42,293 nt of DNA. Source: Limnobacter sp. CACIAM 66H1 (GTDB lineage: Bacteria; Pseudomonadota; Gammaproteobacteria; Burkholderiales; Burkholderiaceae_B). Numbering within the stretch: the stretch's first letter is position 1; each line of letters opens with the position of its first letter. The notes under the pieces are model-generated. The model was not told the origin of the DNA, made no database searches, and saw only the letters and a list, made by a program, of their open reading frames with translations. Below, one piece after another: positions 17,988 through 26,096 of the stretch. The translations under genes and the position numbers were made by a program. The stretch lies in the NCBI RefSeq assembly GCF_001601825.1, contig NZ_LUJK01000028.1:1-42293 (forward strand). The letters run 5' to 3'.

Positions 17988-18236
17988 ATGAATGAATGGC
18001 CCGAAAACCTCACTGGCCTGGACCTGAACTGGAACCTGTTTGAAACCGCAAACAAGGCACTCAGGACAACATTAATTTTGCTCATTATTTTGGCTGGCAT
18101 TGGCCTGGCTCAAGCGACCGAGTTACCCACCGTGCTGGTGACCGAAACCACTGAATGGCTAGACTTCTCAGGCTGGTTTTCCGATGGCGCCGTTGGCGGA
18201 TTTGACGCTGCAGGTGCCGGCATTGGAGGTTGGTAA
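17988..18236 (+). CDS. Small single-span membrane protein, unrecognised
   Basis: An 82-residue frame with a strong ribosome site (AAGGAG, eight bases before the ATG), which argues that it is expressed. Residues 1-24 are hydrophilic. Residues 25-43 (LRTTLILLIILAGIGLAQA) form one membrane helix or an uncleaved signal with an AQA site. The exported part is acidic and ends in a Gly/Ala-rich tail with a terminal Trp (GAGIGGW). I know no family like it. It is divergent from the LysR gene, so it may be a LysR target, and its stop lies two bases from that of the convergent DUF2784 gene. Confidence 0.6.
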   Translation: MNEWPENLTGLDLNWNLFETANKALRTTLILLIILAGIGLAQATELPTVLVTETTEWLDFSGWFSDGAVGGFDAAGAGIGGW

Positions 18237-18238
18237 TG

Positions 18239-18628
18239 CTACTTGAACTGTTGTGGCGGCCAGCGCCACCAAGCTGCCACAACAACGAGGGCAAACAGGG
18301 TGTAGGCCAAGGCAAACACCCAGCCCGGCGCCTCATAGAACATGACCCCATGAACCCAGTGTTGAATGAAGCTGCCTTGATAAACACCCTGCCCCGCCTG
18401 AAGGCGCAACCAGTTTTCAAGCGTGGTGAGCGGGCATTCAATGCCCAGCCAGCTTTCAAAAACAACCACTGAGATTGCGAGAAGGTGCAAGACCCTGAAC
18501 CACCAGTGGTTTACCCAAGGCCAACGTAACAGGTTGCCAAACACAATCAGCAGCAAACCTCCCACCACAAACAGCACAATCGCAAAGTGGATCAAGAGTA
18601 CGAAGTCGGCAACATGTGAATAGTTCAT
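18239..18628 (-). CDS. DUF2784 membrane protein
   Basis: A 129-residue inner-membrane protein with four hydrophobic segments (about residues 5-30, 42-60, 88-97 and 100-119). The conserved IHFAIVLFVVGG start and the CPLTTLENWLR segment between helices two and three identify the DUF2784 family, whose function is unknown. No clear ribosome site precedes the ATG. It is convergent with the small membrane-protein gene and downstream of the acyl-CoA dehydrogenase terminator. Confidence 0.85.
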   Translation of the reverse strand: MNYSHVADFVLLIHFAIVLFVVGGLLLIVFGNLLRWPWVNHWWFRVLHLLAISVVVFESWLGIECPLTTLENWLRLQAGQGVYQGSFIQHWVHGVMFYEAPGWVFALAYTLFALVVVAAWWRWPPQQFK

Positions 18629-18640
18629 GCTGGCAGCATA

Positions 18641-18671
18641 AACAAAAAGCCCCTCGATGTGAGGGGCTTTT
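18641..18671 (-). terminator. Rho-independent terminator of the etf/acyl-CoA dehydrogenase operon
   Basis: An 11-bp perfect stem (18645-18655 with 18661-18671) with a 5-base loop and a T-rich tail (TTTTTGTTTAT) on the minus strand, 25 bases after the dehydrogenase stop. Confidence 0.9.
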
Positions 18672-18695
18672 GAGTGGTTGAACTACTTGGGCTAT

Positions 18696-20501
18696 TTAGA
18701 AATTGGCAACGGCCATTTCTGTGATGCCTTGGTAACCATTCACAATGCTGTCGCGCAAACCAGGCACGGTGTTCAACACGTGATCGGCAAAGAAACGGGA
18801 AGTCAGAATCTTGTCGCTGTAGAAACTGTCTGTTTCGCCAGCCTTGATCTTGGCTTCCGCGGCCAACAGCGCGCGCGCCATTTGCCAACCAGCCACTGTG
18901 GTACCTGCCAGCTTCAGGTAAGGTACCGAACCAGCGAACACAGCATTCGGATTGCTCTTCATGTTGTCAACTACAAATTGCGCTGCATCGAGGAAGGAAG
19001 CGCGAGCCGCATCCAGACGAGCTGCCACTGCTTTGGCGTGCGCAGAACCGGATTCATTGAGCTGAACCACAGTGCGTGCAATTTCAGCACACAACGCTTT
19101 GACCATGGCACCACCGTCGCGCGATGTTTTGCGACCCACCAGGTCGTTGGCTTGAATCGCTGTTGTGCCCTCGTAAATGGTCAGGATTTTTGCATCGCGG
19201 TAATACTGCGCTGCGCCTGTTTCTTCAATGAAACCCATGCCGCCATGCACCTGTACACCCGTGGATGTCACATCGATGCTCATTTCTGTGGACCAGCCTT
19301 TGACCAGCGGCACCATGAATTCATACACAGCCATGTTCTGTTTGCGCGTGGCCTCATCAGGGTGGAAATGCGCGGCATCATAAGCAGCGCCTGCAACACA
19401 AGCCATGGCGCGTGCGGCTTCAACTTGAGAGCGCATACTCATCAACATGCGCTTCACATCGGGGTGGTTAATAATGGCCACGGCTTCGTTGGAAGAACCA
19501 TCGACTGGACGGGATTGCACACGGTCGTTCGCATACTGCACGGCTTTTTGATAGGCACGCTCGGCCAAACCGATGCCCTGAACACCCACCTGAAAACGGG
19601 CGGCGTTCATCATCACGAACATATATTGCAAGCCCTTGTTTTCTTCACCAACCAAATAACCGATTGCGCCCTGGCCTACTTCACCTTTGTTGTCGCCATA
19701 CAGCAGCACCGCAGTTGGAGAGGCCTTGATGCCCAGCTTGTGTTCGATGGATGCGCAGTACACATCGTTGCGCTTGCCCAGGCTTCCATCTTCATTCACC
19801 AGGAACTTGGGCACGACAAACAGGCTGATACCCTTCACGCCTTCAGGCGCATCGGGGGTGCGGGCCAGCACCAGGTGCACGATGTTCTTGGCCATGTCGT
19901 GTTCACCGTAGGTGATGTAAATTTTCTGGCCAGAAATGCGGTAAGTGCCGTCGCCTTGCGGCACGGCCTTGGAACGCACCAGCGCCAGGTCTGAACCAGC
20001 CTGTGGCTCGGTCAGGTTCATGGTGCCGGTCCATTCGCCGGAAATCATTTTGGGAATGTAAGTTTCTTTCAGTTGCTGGCTACCTGCTACCAACAACGCC
20101 TCAATGGCACCATCGGTCAGCAGTGGGCACAGCGCAAAGCTGAGGTTGGAGCCGTTGACCATTTCCATGCAGGGGGTTGCCACCACTTTGGGCAAACCTT
20201 GACCACCGAACTCGGTGGGGTGCTGAAGGCCTTGCCAGCCTTGCTCGCCGAAGGCTTTGAATGCCTCCTTGAAGCCTTTGGCTGTGGTTACAACGCCGTC
20301 CTTCCAGTTGGCGGCCTCTACGTCGCCCGACCAGTTCAGAGGGGCTACCACTTCGCTGGTGAACTTCGCATTTTCATTCAGAACCGCATCCACGGTTTCC
20401 TCGGTTGCATCCTCACAACCTGGCAACTGGGATACCTGATCCAAGCCGGCCAATTCTTTCAAGACAAACATCATGTCTTTGACTGGGGCGTTGTAACTCA
20501 T
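18696..20501 (-). CDS. Acyl-CoA dehydrogenase (DmdC-like, long form)
   Basis: A flavin enzyme that forms a trans-2,3 double bond in acyl-CoA and passes electrons to ETF. At 601 residues it is longer than classical members (about 380) and has the extra N- and C-terminal segments of the group that includes 3-methylmercaptopropionyl-CoA dehydrogenase DmdC. Core motifs are MNLTEPQAGSDL (flavin/substrate), VHGGMGFIEE and the catalytic-Glu segment IYEGTTAIQANDL near residue 430. It is the third gene after etfB and etfA, with a 36-base gap, and ends at a strong terminator. The substrate (fatty acyl-CoA or methylmercaptopropionyl-CoA) cannot be decided from sequence. Confidence 0.93.
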   Translation of the reverse strand: MSYNAPVKDMMFVLKELAGLDQVSQLPGCEDATEETVDAVLNENAKFTSEVVAPLNWSGDVEAANWKDGVVTTAKGFKEAFKAFGEQGWQGLQHPTEFGGQGLPKVVATPCMEMVNGSNLSFALCPLLTDGAIEALLVAGSQQLKETYIPKMISGEWTGTMNLTEPQAGSDLALVRSKAVPQGDGTYRISGQKIYITYGEHDMAKNIVHLVLARTPDAPEGVKGISLFVVPKFLVNEDGSLGKRNDVYCASIEHKLGIKASPTAVLLYGDNKGEVGQGAIGYLVGEENKGLQYMFVMMNAARFQVGVQGIGLAERAYQKAVQYANDRVQSRPVDGSSNEAVAIINHPDVKRMLMSMRSQVEAARAMACVAGAAYDAAHFHPDEATRKQNMAVYEFMVPLVKGWSTEMSIDVTSTGVQVHGGMGFIEETGAAQYYRDAKILTIYEGTTAIQANDLVGRKTSRDGGAMVKALCAEIARTVVQLNESGSAHAKAVAARLDAARASFLDAAQFVVDNMKSNPNAVFAGSVPYLKLAGTTVAGWQMARALLAAEAKIKAGETDSFYSDKILTSRFFADHVLNTVPGLRDSIVNGYQGITEMAVANF

Positions 20502-20537
20502 TGTCGTCTCCTGATACAGCTTTGCGTTTTATGTCGT

Positions 20538-21467
20538 TTACAGTTTTTCGGTCAGTTGGGGCACCACATCAAACAAATCACCCACCAAGCCATAATCAGC
20601 CACACCGAAAATCGGTGCTTCAGGGTCTTTGTTCACGGCCACAATCACCTTGCTGTCTTTCATGCCAGCCAAGTGCTGAATGGCGCCAGAAATACCGAAG
20701 GCCATGTACAACTGGGGCGCCACGATTTTGCCGGTTTGGCCAACCTGCCAGTCGTTGGGTGCGTAACCTGCATCCACCGCAGCACGTGAAGCGCCGATTG
20801 CTGCATTCAACTTGTCGGCCAACGGATTCAGGATGCTGAAATTCTCGGCTGAACCCACACCACGACCACCGGAAATAATGGTGCCTGCTGCGGTCAGTTC
20901 CGGACGGTCGCTCTTGGCCACTTCGCGGCTGACAAATGTGGATTTGCCAGAATCTGCAGTAGCGCTCAGATTTTCAATGGCAGCAGAACCGCCTTCGGCC
21001 GCGACTGGGTCAAATGCGGTGGTGCGCACAGTGATTACTTTGGTCGCGTCAGAAGACTGAACCGTGGCGATCACGTTGCCCGCATAAATCGGGCGTGTGA
21101 AGGTGTCCGCACTTTCAACACTGATGATGTCGGAAATTTGTGCAACGTCCAGCTTGGCCGCCACTCGTGGCAATACGTTTTTGCCCACGCTGGTTGCAGG
21201 TGCCAAAATGTGGCCATAGCTGCCAGCGATTGCAAGAATTTGCGCGCCTAAGTTTTCTGCCAACTGGTCGCCCAGCGCGTCCGAATCAGCGACCAACACC
21301 TTGGCCACGCCCGCAGCCTTGGCGGCCTGTTCAGCGGCAGCGCCACAACCCTTGCCGGAAACCAGCACATGGATGTCGCCACCAATTTTCTTGGCCGCAG
21401 CAATGGTGTTCAATGTGGCGGGCTTGATACTTTGATTGTCGTGTTCTGCAATGACGAGTACTGACAT
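20538..21467 (-). CDS. etfA: Electron transfer flavoprotein alpha subunit
   Basis: Binds FAD and, with EtfB, carries electrons from acyl-CoA dehydrogenases to the quinone pool through ETF:ubiquinone oxidoreductase. The 309 residues are normal length. The C-terminal FAD domain shows SGGRGVGS (about 205-212), the GQTGKIVAPQLYMAFGISGA segment (about 248-267) and the VAVNKDPEAPIF strand. It starts 25 bases after the etfB stop and precedes the dehydrogenase. Confidence 0.97.
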   Translation of the reverse strand: MSVLVIAEHDNQSIKPATLNTIAAAKKIGGDIHVLVSGKGCGAAAEQAAKAAGVAKVLVADSDALGDQLAENLGAQILAIAGSYGHILAPATSVGKNVLPRVAAKLDVAQISDIISVESADTFTRPIYAGNVIATVQSSDATKVITVRTTAFDPVAAEGGSAAIENLSATADSGKSTFVSREVAKSDRPELTAAGTIISGGRGVGSAENFSILNPLADKLNAAIGASRAAVDAGYAPNDWQVGQTGKIVAPQLYMAFGISGAIQHLAGMKDSKVIVAVNKDPEAPIFGVADYGLVGDLFDVVPQLTEKL

Positions 21468-21492
21468 GATTTGTGCTCCTTTTGTCCCTGAT

Positions 21493-22242
21493 TTAGATCA
21501 CTTTGGCTTCGTTCTTCAACTTGTCGATCAACGTCGCCACATCGGGCACGGTGATACCGGCTGAACGCACGGGTGGATCACTTACTTTCAGGGTTTTGAT
21601 GCGAGGATCAACATTCACGCCCAGGTCAGCGGGCTTGATGGTGTCGATCTGTTTTTTCTTGGCCTTCATGATGTTGGGCAAAGTCACATAACGTGGCTCA
21701 TTCAGGCGCAGGTCTGTGGTCACCACAGCGGGCAGACTCAGGCTGACTGTTTCCAGACCACCATCAACCTCACGGGTCACATTGACCTTGCCACCTTCAA
21801 CAACGACCTTGGAAGCGAATGTGCCCTGTGGCATATCGCCCAAAGCAGCCAACATCTGACCAGTCTGGTTGCAATCGTCGTCGATGGCCTGCTTGCCCAT
21901 AATGACCAGGTCAATGCCTTCTTTCTCAACAATCGCTTTCAGGATTTTGGCGACAGCCAAGGGTTGCAGCTCAACATCGGTTTCAACCAAAATACCGCGA
22001 TCAGCACCAATGGCGGCTGCTGTACGCAGGGTTTCAACACATTGGGCAACGCCACAGCTGACAGCAATCACTTCAGTGGCCACGCCAGCTTCTTTCAGGC
22101 GGGTGGCTTCTTCAACAGCGATTTCGTCGAAGGGGTTCATCGACATCTTCACGTTGGCAATATCTACGCCAGAGCCGTCGCTTTTGCAGCGCACTTTTAC
22201 GTTGTAATCGACCACACGTTTAACGGGTACCAGGATCTTCAT
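21493..22242 (-). CDS. etfB: Electron transfer flavoprotein beta subunit
   Basis: Partner of EtfA; binds AMP and docks the dehydrogenase. The start at 22242 gives the standard [14 protein letters not shown] beginning and 249 residues, with an AGGG ribosome site; an ATG at 22251 in frame is too close to that site. The recognition-loop signature [21 protein letters not shown] is visible near residues 183-203. It is the first gene of the etfB-etfA-acyl-CoA dehydrogenase operon. Confidence 0.97.
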   Translation of the reverse strand: MKILVPVKRVVDYNVKVRCKSDGSGVDIANVKMSMNPFDEIAVEEATRLKEAGVATEVIAVSCGVAQCVETLRTAAAIGADRGILVETDVELQPLAVAKILKAIVEKEGIDLVIMGKQAIDDDCNQTGQMLAALGDMPQGTFASKVVVEGGKVNVTREVDGGLETVSLSLPAVVTTDLRLNEPRYVTLPNIMKAKKKQIDTIKPADLGVNVDPRIKTLKVSDPPVRSAGITVPDVATLIDKLKNEAKVI

Positions 22243-22283
22243 GCAAGCCATCCCTTTCTGAAATTGGAGAATATGTAATTTGG

Positions 22284-22323
22284 ATTATACGAAGCGTTTT
22301 CAGAAAAAACGCACGATCGTTCG
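22284..22323 (-). promoter_or_regulatory. etfB promoter region with a palindromic operator candidate
   Basis: A minus-strand TATAAT (22289-22284) lies 42 bases before the etfB start, without a good -35. Upstream lies the inverted repeat GCGTTTT/AAAACGC (22294-22312), overlapped at its edge by a near-perfect 14-base palindrome at 22310-22323 whose core is ACGATCGT (22313-22320). The size and symmetry fit a TetR-type repressor site, as often found before fatty-acid oxidation genes; the regulator is not in this window. Confidence 0.45.
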
Positions 22324-22366
22324 ATTTTTCATAGAGTCTACACTCTAAGGGGGGGGTTTGTCGAGA

Positions 22367-23056
22367 TTATTGGTAGCGTGCGCAGATCGCTTTCATGGCT
22401 GAAAAACAGCATTCGTCGATTTCATCCCGACTTCGAATGGTGCAATCCAGATCAATGACCCGCCCCGTTGAGAGGCTGTACACCAGACCACCTACGGCCA
22501 CCGGCTCGCCCCGGCCCCACGCGGCATTCACTGAGGGGCTCAACGCAGCCAACCGCACTTGCTGAATTACATTCAGCTCGCACAATTTGTCCACATTTCG
22601 GTTGGCCTCCTCAAGCGACGAGGGGTTGAACATCAGGTGGTCATGCGCCAACTCCCTGACACCCTCCAGCCAATCTCCGGGCGAACCACCCTCATGCAAA
22701 CCCAAGGCAATACGAACGCCACCACAGTTGTGATGCCCGAACACCAGCAGGTGCTTCACCTTCAAGCTCTCGATAGAGAATTGAATGGCAGTTTGCAAAC
22801 TCAAATCATTCAAACCCGCCTGATTGGCCACGTTCTTGTACACAAACAATTCACCCAGATTGCTTTGCAGCAAAGTATTGGGGTCTGCCCGGCTATCGCA
22901 ACAGCTGATCACGGTAAAAGCCGGGCTTTGCCCTGCAGAAAGTCGCTTGAAATAGTCCGGATCTTGCGCGGTGATTTGCCCCGCCCACTCGGCATTTCGC
23001 GCCAACATTTCACTCAATCGATTTTCGGAATACGGCGCGGGGGTTGAAAAAATCAC
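22367..23056 (-). CDS. Beta-class carbonic anhydrase
   Basis: Interconverts CO2 and bicarbonate in the cytoplasm. The zinc site is complete: Cys52, Asp54 and Arg56 in CCDSR, then His108 and Cys111 in GHHNCGG. The start is probably GTG at 23056, which overlaps the stop of the upstream deacetylase gene by four bases (GTGA) and has GAGG about nine bases upstream; this gives 229 residues. A longer frame to 23149 has a Cys/Gly-rich extension lying wholly inside the neighbour and is rejected. Bicarbonate is also a substrate of CarAB in this window, but that link is only suggestive. Confidence 0.93.
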   Translation of the reverse strand: MIFSTPAPYSENRLSEMLARNAEWAGQITAQDPDYFKRLSAGQSPAFTVISCCDSRADPNTLLQSNLGELFVYKNVANQAGLNDLSLQTAIQFSIESLKVKHLLVFGHHNCGGVRIALGLHEGGSPGDWLEGVRELAHDHLMFNPSSLEEANRNVDKLCELNVIQQVRLAALSPSVNAAWGRGEPVAVGGLVYSLSTGRVIDLDCTIRSRDEIDECCFSAMKAICARYQ

Positions 23057-23973
23057 GATGCAAGCGCCTCCACATGGGCATAGACAGAATCGGCCAAAGC
23101 CTCCAGTTCGTAACCCCCTTCCAGCGTACTGACCAGTTTGCCATCGCAATATTCTTCAGCCACTCGTTTCAAGAACTGCGTGATCCAGCCATAGTCCTCA
23201 GTGCTCAAAGTCATGTCAGCCAACGGGTCGCTCTCATGGGCGTCAAACCCAGCTGAAACCAACACCAACTGTGGCTTGAAGCGATCAATTGCATCCACCC
23301 AGTGGGTTTGAATGGCGTGTTTGATTTCCTCGCGACCACCGCCGGGTTGAACTGGACAGTTAATCATGTTGCTGGCCACCCCAAGTCCACCGCTGAAAGG
23401 ATACAAAGGAGATTGAAAAGTACTGCACATCAGCACCTTGGGGTTGTTGGCAAATGCATGCTCGGTGCCGTTGCCGTGGTGTACATCAAAGTCCACGATC
23501 AATACCCGCTCAAGCCGATAGGCATCAATCGCATGCTGCGCGGCAATGGCCACGTTGTTGAATACGCAAAAGCCCATGGCGCGATCCACACAAGCATGGT
23601 GACCGGGCGGGCGAACTGCGCAAAAGGCATTGTTCACAGCATGGGCCATCACCAAATCGACCGCGTGCACGCAGGCCCCGGCAGCGCGACGTGCCGCATC
23701 CAGCGAGAATTCTGACAGCGTGGTGTCGCCATCAATGTCGATGTTGCGCTTCAAGGGGAAGCGGGCCTTGATGCTTTCTACGTAGGCGGGAGTATGCACT
23801 GCTGTCACAGCCGACCAAGGCACCTCGGGCGCCTCGCAATGCACCAGGCGTGGCCACAAATCCGATGCTTGCAACCTTTCTCGAATTACCCGCAAACGAG
23901 CCATGCTCTCGGGATGACCCAGACCCGGGTTGTGCAAGGCGCAATCATTGTGGGAAATATAGGCTGTGGTCAT
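23053..23973 (-). CDS. Histone-deacetylase-family (class II-like) deacetylase
   Basis: A 306-residue arginase/deacetylase-fold enzyme that removes acetyl or related acyl groups from lysine, polyamines or small amides. Catalytic and metal residues are visible: RPPGHHA (the His-His charge-relay pair), VDFDVHHGNGTE (zinc Asp and His), and SAGFDAHESDPL (the second zinc Asp). The ending TLEGGYELEALADSV is also typical. It is translationally coupled to the carbonic anhydrase gene by a GTGA overlap. Bacterial homologues are often annotated as acetoin utilisation or acetylpolyamine amidohydrolase; the substrate here is not known. Confidence 0.92.
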   Translation of the reverse strand: MTTAYISHNDCALHNPGLGHPESMARLRVIRERLQASDLWPRLVHCEAPEVPWSAVTAVHTPAYVESIKARFPLKRNIDIDGDTTLSEFSLDAARRAAGACVHAVDLVMAHAVNNAFCAVRPPGHHACVDRAMGFCVFNNVAIAAQHAIDAYRLERVLIVDFDVHHGNGTEHAFANNPKVLMCSTFQSPLYPFSGGLGVASNMINCPVQPGGGREEIKHAIQTHWVDAIDRFKPQLVLVSAGFDAHESDPLADMTLSTEDYGWITQFLKRVAEEYCDGKLVSTLEGGYELEALADSVYAHVEALAS

Positions 23974-24088
23974 GGCTTAGGCCTGAACAGCAAGTAAATG
24001 CTGGGTTATAGTGAAGGACAGACCTGCCACGACAAGCAAACATGCGCCGGGTCGACCGTTACTTCTTTTGACTTCGCCTCTACCGGAC

Positions 24089-25144
24089 ATGCTGACTCCT
24101 TTTGTGACTGCTCAACGAATCTTAACAAGCTTTGCCTCCATTCTAATCAGCACAGCCCTGTGCACTCAAGCCGTGCAAGCCCAAGATGCACAGAAGGTCA
24201 ACTTCGCCGAGCACAAAAATGCCGCGGCCTTGGCAGAGCGCCTGCAAGCCAAAGAAGGAATACCTGCAACAACGACGCTGGAACTGTTGAAACAGGCTGA
24301 GCTGTTACCACAAGTGGTCAAGGCAGTAAAACCACCCAAAACCAAGAGTGTTCGTAACTGGGATACTTACCGAAGCCGTTTTGTAGAACCCTACCGCATT
24401 CGCAATGGTGTGGAATTTTGGGATGCCAACCTGGGCACCTTGAAAGAAGCCGAGGCCAAATACGGTATTCCGCAAGAAGTCATCGTGGCCATTATTGGCG
24501 TGGAAACCATTTACGGACAACACATCGGCAATTACCGGGTGCTTGACTCCCTGGCGACACTGGCTTTTGCCTACCCCGAGGGTCAACGTGACCGCTCGGA
24601 GTTTTTTTTAAGCGAACTCGAGGCATTCATCGCCCTGTGCAACAAAACCCACCTGGACGCGCTTGAGGTCAAAGGTTCGTATGCTGGCGCAATTGGCTTG
24701 GGTCAGTTCATGCCAAGTTCATGGACCGCTTTCGCAGTGGACGGTGACGGCGATGGCATCGTGGATTTGTTCCACAGCCGCCGCGATGCAATTTTCAGCG
24801 TGGCCAATTTTCTGAAAGTGCATGGTTGGGAAAGCGGGAAAGCCACCCGGGTACTGGTGGATATTGAACATGCCGACAATTTGCAAGAACTGCTGGCACC
24901 GGACATTGTGCCCACCTTTACGCCAGCGGTGATGCAACAAAAAGGCGTGAAATTAAATGGTGAAACATTGCCCGAGGAAAAACTGGCACTGATTGAACTG
25001 GTGCGAGGTGAAGCCGAGCCTGCATTCGTGGCAGGCGGGCAAAACTTCTACGTGGTGACCCGTTACAACCGCAGTTCTTTCTATGCCAACGCCGTGCTTG
25101 AACTCAGCGAAGCATTGAAACTGAGAAGGGACATGCTGAATTGA
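24089..25144 (+). CDS. mltB: Membrane-bound lytic murein transglycosylase B family protein
   Basis: Cleaves the glycan strands of peptidoglycan, leaving 1,6-anhydroMurNAc ends, in the periplasm. The catalytic Glu is in IIGVETIYGQHIGNYRVLD, and further family segments are GSYAGAIGLGQFMPSSW and DGDGDGIVDLF. The ATG at 24089 begins a signal peptide ending TQAVQA; a longer frame from 24011 would bury it. No lipobox Cys is evident at the cleavage site, so the protein may be soluble in the periplasm rather than a lipoprotein. No ribosome site is clear. It is divergent from the deacetylase gene and convergent with cysM, with 8 bases between ends. Confidence 0.9.
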   Translation: MLTPFVTAQRILTSFASILISTALCTQAVQAQDAQKVNFAEHKNAAALAERLQAKEGIPATTTLELLKQAELLPQVVKAVKPPKTKSVRNWDTYRSRFVEPYRIRNGVEFWDANLGTLKEAEAKYGIPQEVIVAIIGVETIYGQHIGNYRVLDSLATLAFAYPEGQRDRSEFFLSELEAFIALCNKTHLDALEVKGSYAGAIGLGQFMPSSWTAFAVDGDGDGIVDLFHSRRDAIFSVANFLKVHGWESGKATRVLVDIEHADNLQELLAPDIVPTFTPAVMQQKGVKLNGETLPEEKLALIELVRGEAEPAFVAGGQNFYVVTRYNRSSFYANAVLELSEALKLRRDMLN

Positions 25145-25152
25145 GTGCTTTG

Positions 25153-26055
25153 TCAGGCAGGAAACACCCCTGTGGACAGGTAACGATCACCACGGTCGCA
25201 TACGATAAAAACAATGGTTGCGTTTTCAACTTCTTCCGCAATTTTCAGGGCAATATGCGCCGCACCAGCTGCTGAAATGCCACAGAAGATACCTTCTTCG
25301 GCTGCCATTTTTCGTGCCATTTCCTCAGCTTCAAGCTGGGTGACTTGAACCACACGGTCTACACCGGCAGGTTTGTAAATTTTTGGCAGGTATTCTTGCG
25401 GCCATTTGCGAATGCCAGGAATTTGCGAGCCTTCACTGGGCTCGGCTCCTATAATTTGTACGTTCGGATTTTGGCCCTTCAGGTAACGGGACACGCCCAT
25501 GATCGAGCCTGTAGTGCCCATGGCGCTCACGAAGTGAGTGACTTTTCCTGCAGTATCACGCCAAATTTCAGGGCCAGTGGTTTCAAAGTGGGCCAGCGGA
25601 TTGTCCTCGTTGGCGAACTGGTCAAGAATCACGCCCTTGCCCTGATCACGCATTTGCTCGGCCAGGTCTCGTGCGTACTCCATGCCCCCTTTCTGCGGGG
25701 TCAAAATGATTTCGGCGCCAAAGGCACGCATGGTTTGCCGACGTTCAATGCTCAGGTGCTCAGGCATGATCAGCACCATGCGGTAACCGCGAATGGCGGC
25801 CGCCATGGCCAAGGCAATGCCAGTGTTGCCCGAAGTGGCCTCAATCAGCGTATCGCCCGGTTTGATGGTTCCGCGCGCTTCAGCACGCTTGATCATGGAG
25901 ATCGCGGGGCGATCCTTGACAGAACCAGCCGGGTTATTGCCCTCTAATTTACCGAGAATCACGTTGCCACGATCGGCGTTGGCCTTGCCAGGCAAGCGTT
26001 GCAACTGCACCAGAGGGGTGTTGCCAATGGTGTCTTCAATGGTGAGGTATTTCAC
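25153..26055 (-). CDS. cysM: Cysteine synthase B
   Basis: A PLP enzyme that makes cysteine (or S-sulfocysteine from thiosulfate) from O-acetylserine. The 300 residues are the short CysM length. The PLP lysine is Lys47 in AGSVKDRPA, followed by the substrate loop EATSGNTGIALA and the phosphate-binding GTTGS loop (SAMGTTGSIMGVS). It starts with GTG at 26055 directly beside an 8-bp hairpin and without a good ribosome site, which may limit its translation. It follows the symporter gene by 41 bases on the same strand. Confidence 0.95.
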   Translation of the reverse strand: MKYLTIEDTIGNTPLVQLQRLPGKANADRGNVILGKLEGNNPAGSVKDRPAISMIKRAEARGTIKPGDTLIEATSGNTGIALAMAAAIRGYRMVLIMPEHLSIERRQTMRAFGAEIILTPQKGGMEYARDLAEQMRDQGKGVILDQFANEDNPLAHFETTGPEIWRDTAGKVTHFVSAMGTTGSIMGVSRYLKGQNPNVQIIGAEPSEGSQIPGIRKWPQEYLPKIYKPAGVDRVVQVTQLEAEEMARKMAAEEGIFCGISAAGAAHIALKIAEEVENATIVFIVCDRGDRYLSTGVFPA

Positions 26056-26088
26056 AGCCGGATCACTTTCAACAAAGGTAATCCGGCT
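26056..26088 (-). other. Hairpin between the symporter gene and cysM
   Basis: AGCCGGAT (26056-26063) and ATCCGGCT (26081-26088) pair perfectly around a 17-base loop. The stem abuts the GTG start of cysM and lies 8 bases after the symporter stop. There is no T-run. It may be a weak terminator or a structure that affects ribosome access to cysM. Confidence 0.5.
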
Positions 26089-26096
26089 ATTTTAGC

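Noticed and set aside
18678-19994. A 438-codon frame opposite the acyl-CoA dehydrogenase
   Set aside because: Antisense shadow of a conserved enzyme; His/Cys-rich sequence without a domain.
22349-22358. G-rich run downstream of the carbonic anhydrase gene as a quadruplex
   Set aside because: It is a single short G-run without the four tracts needed.
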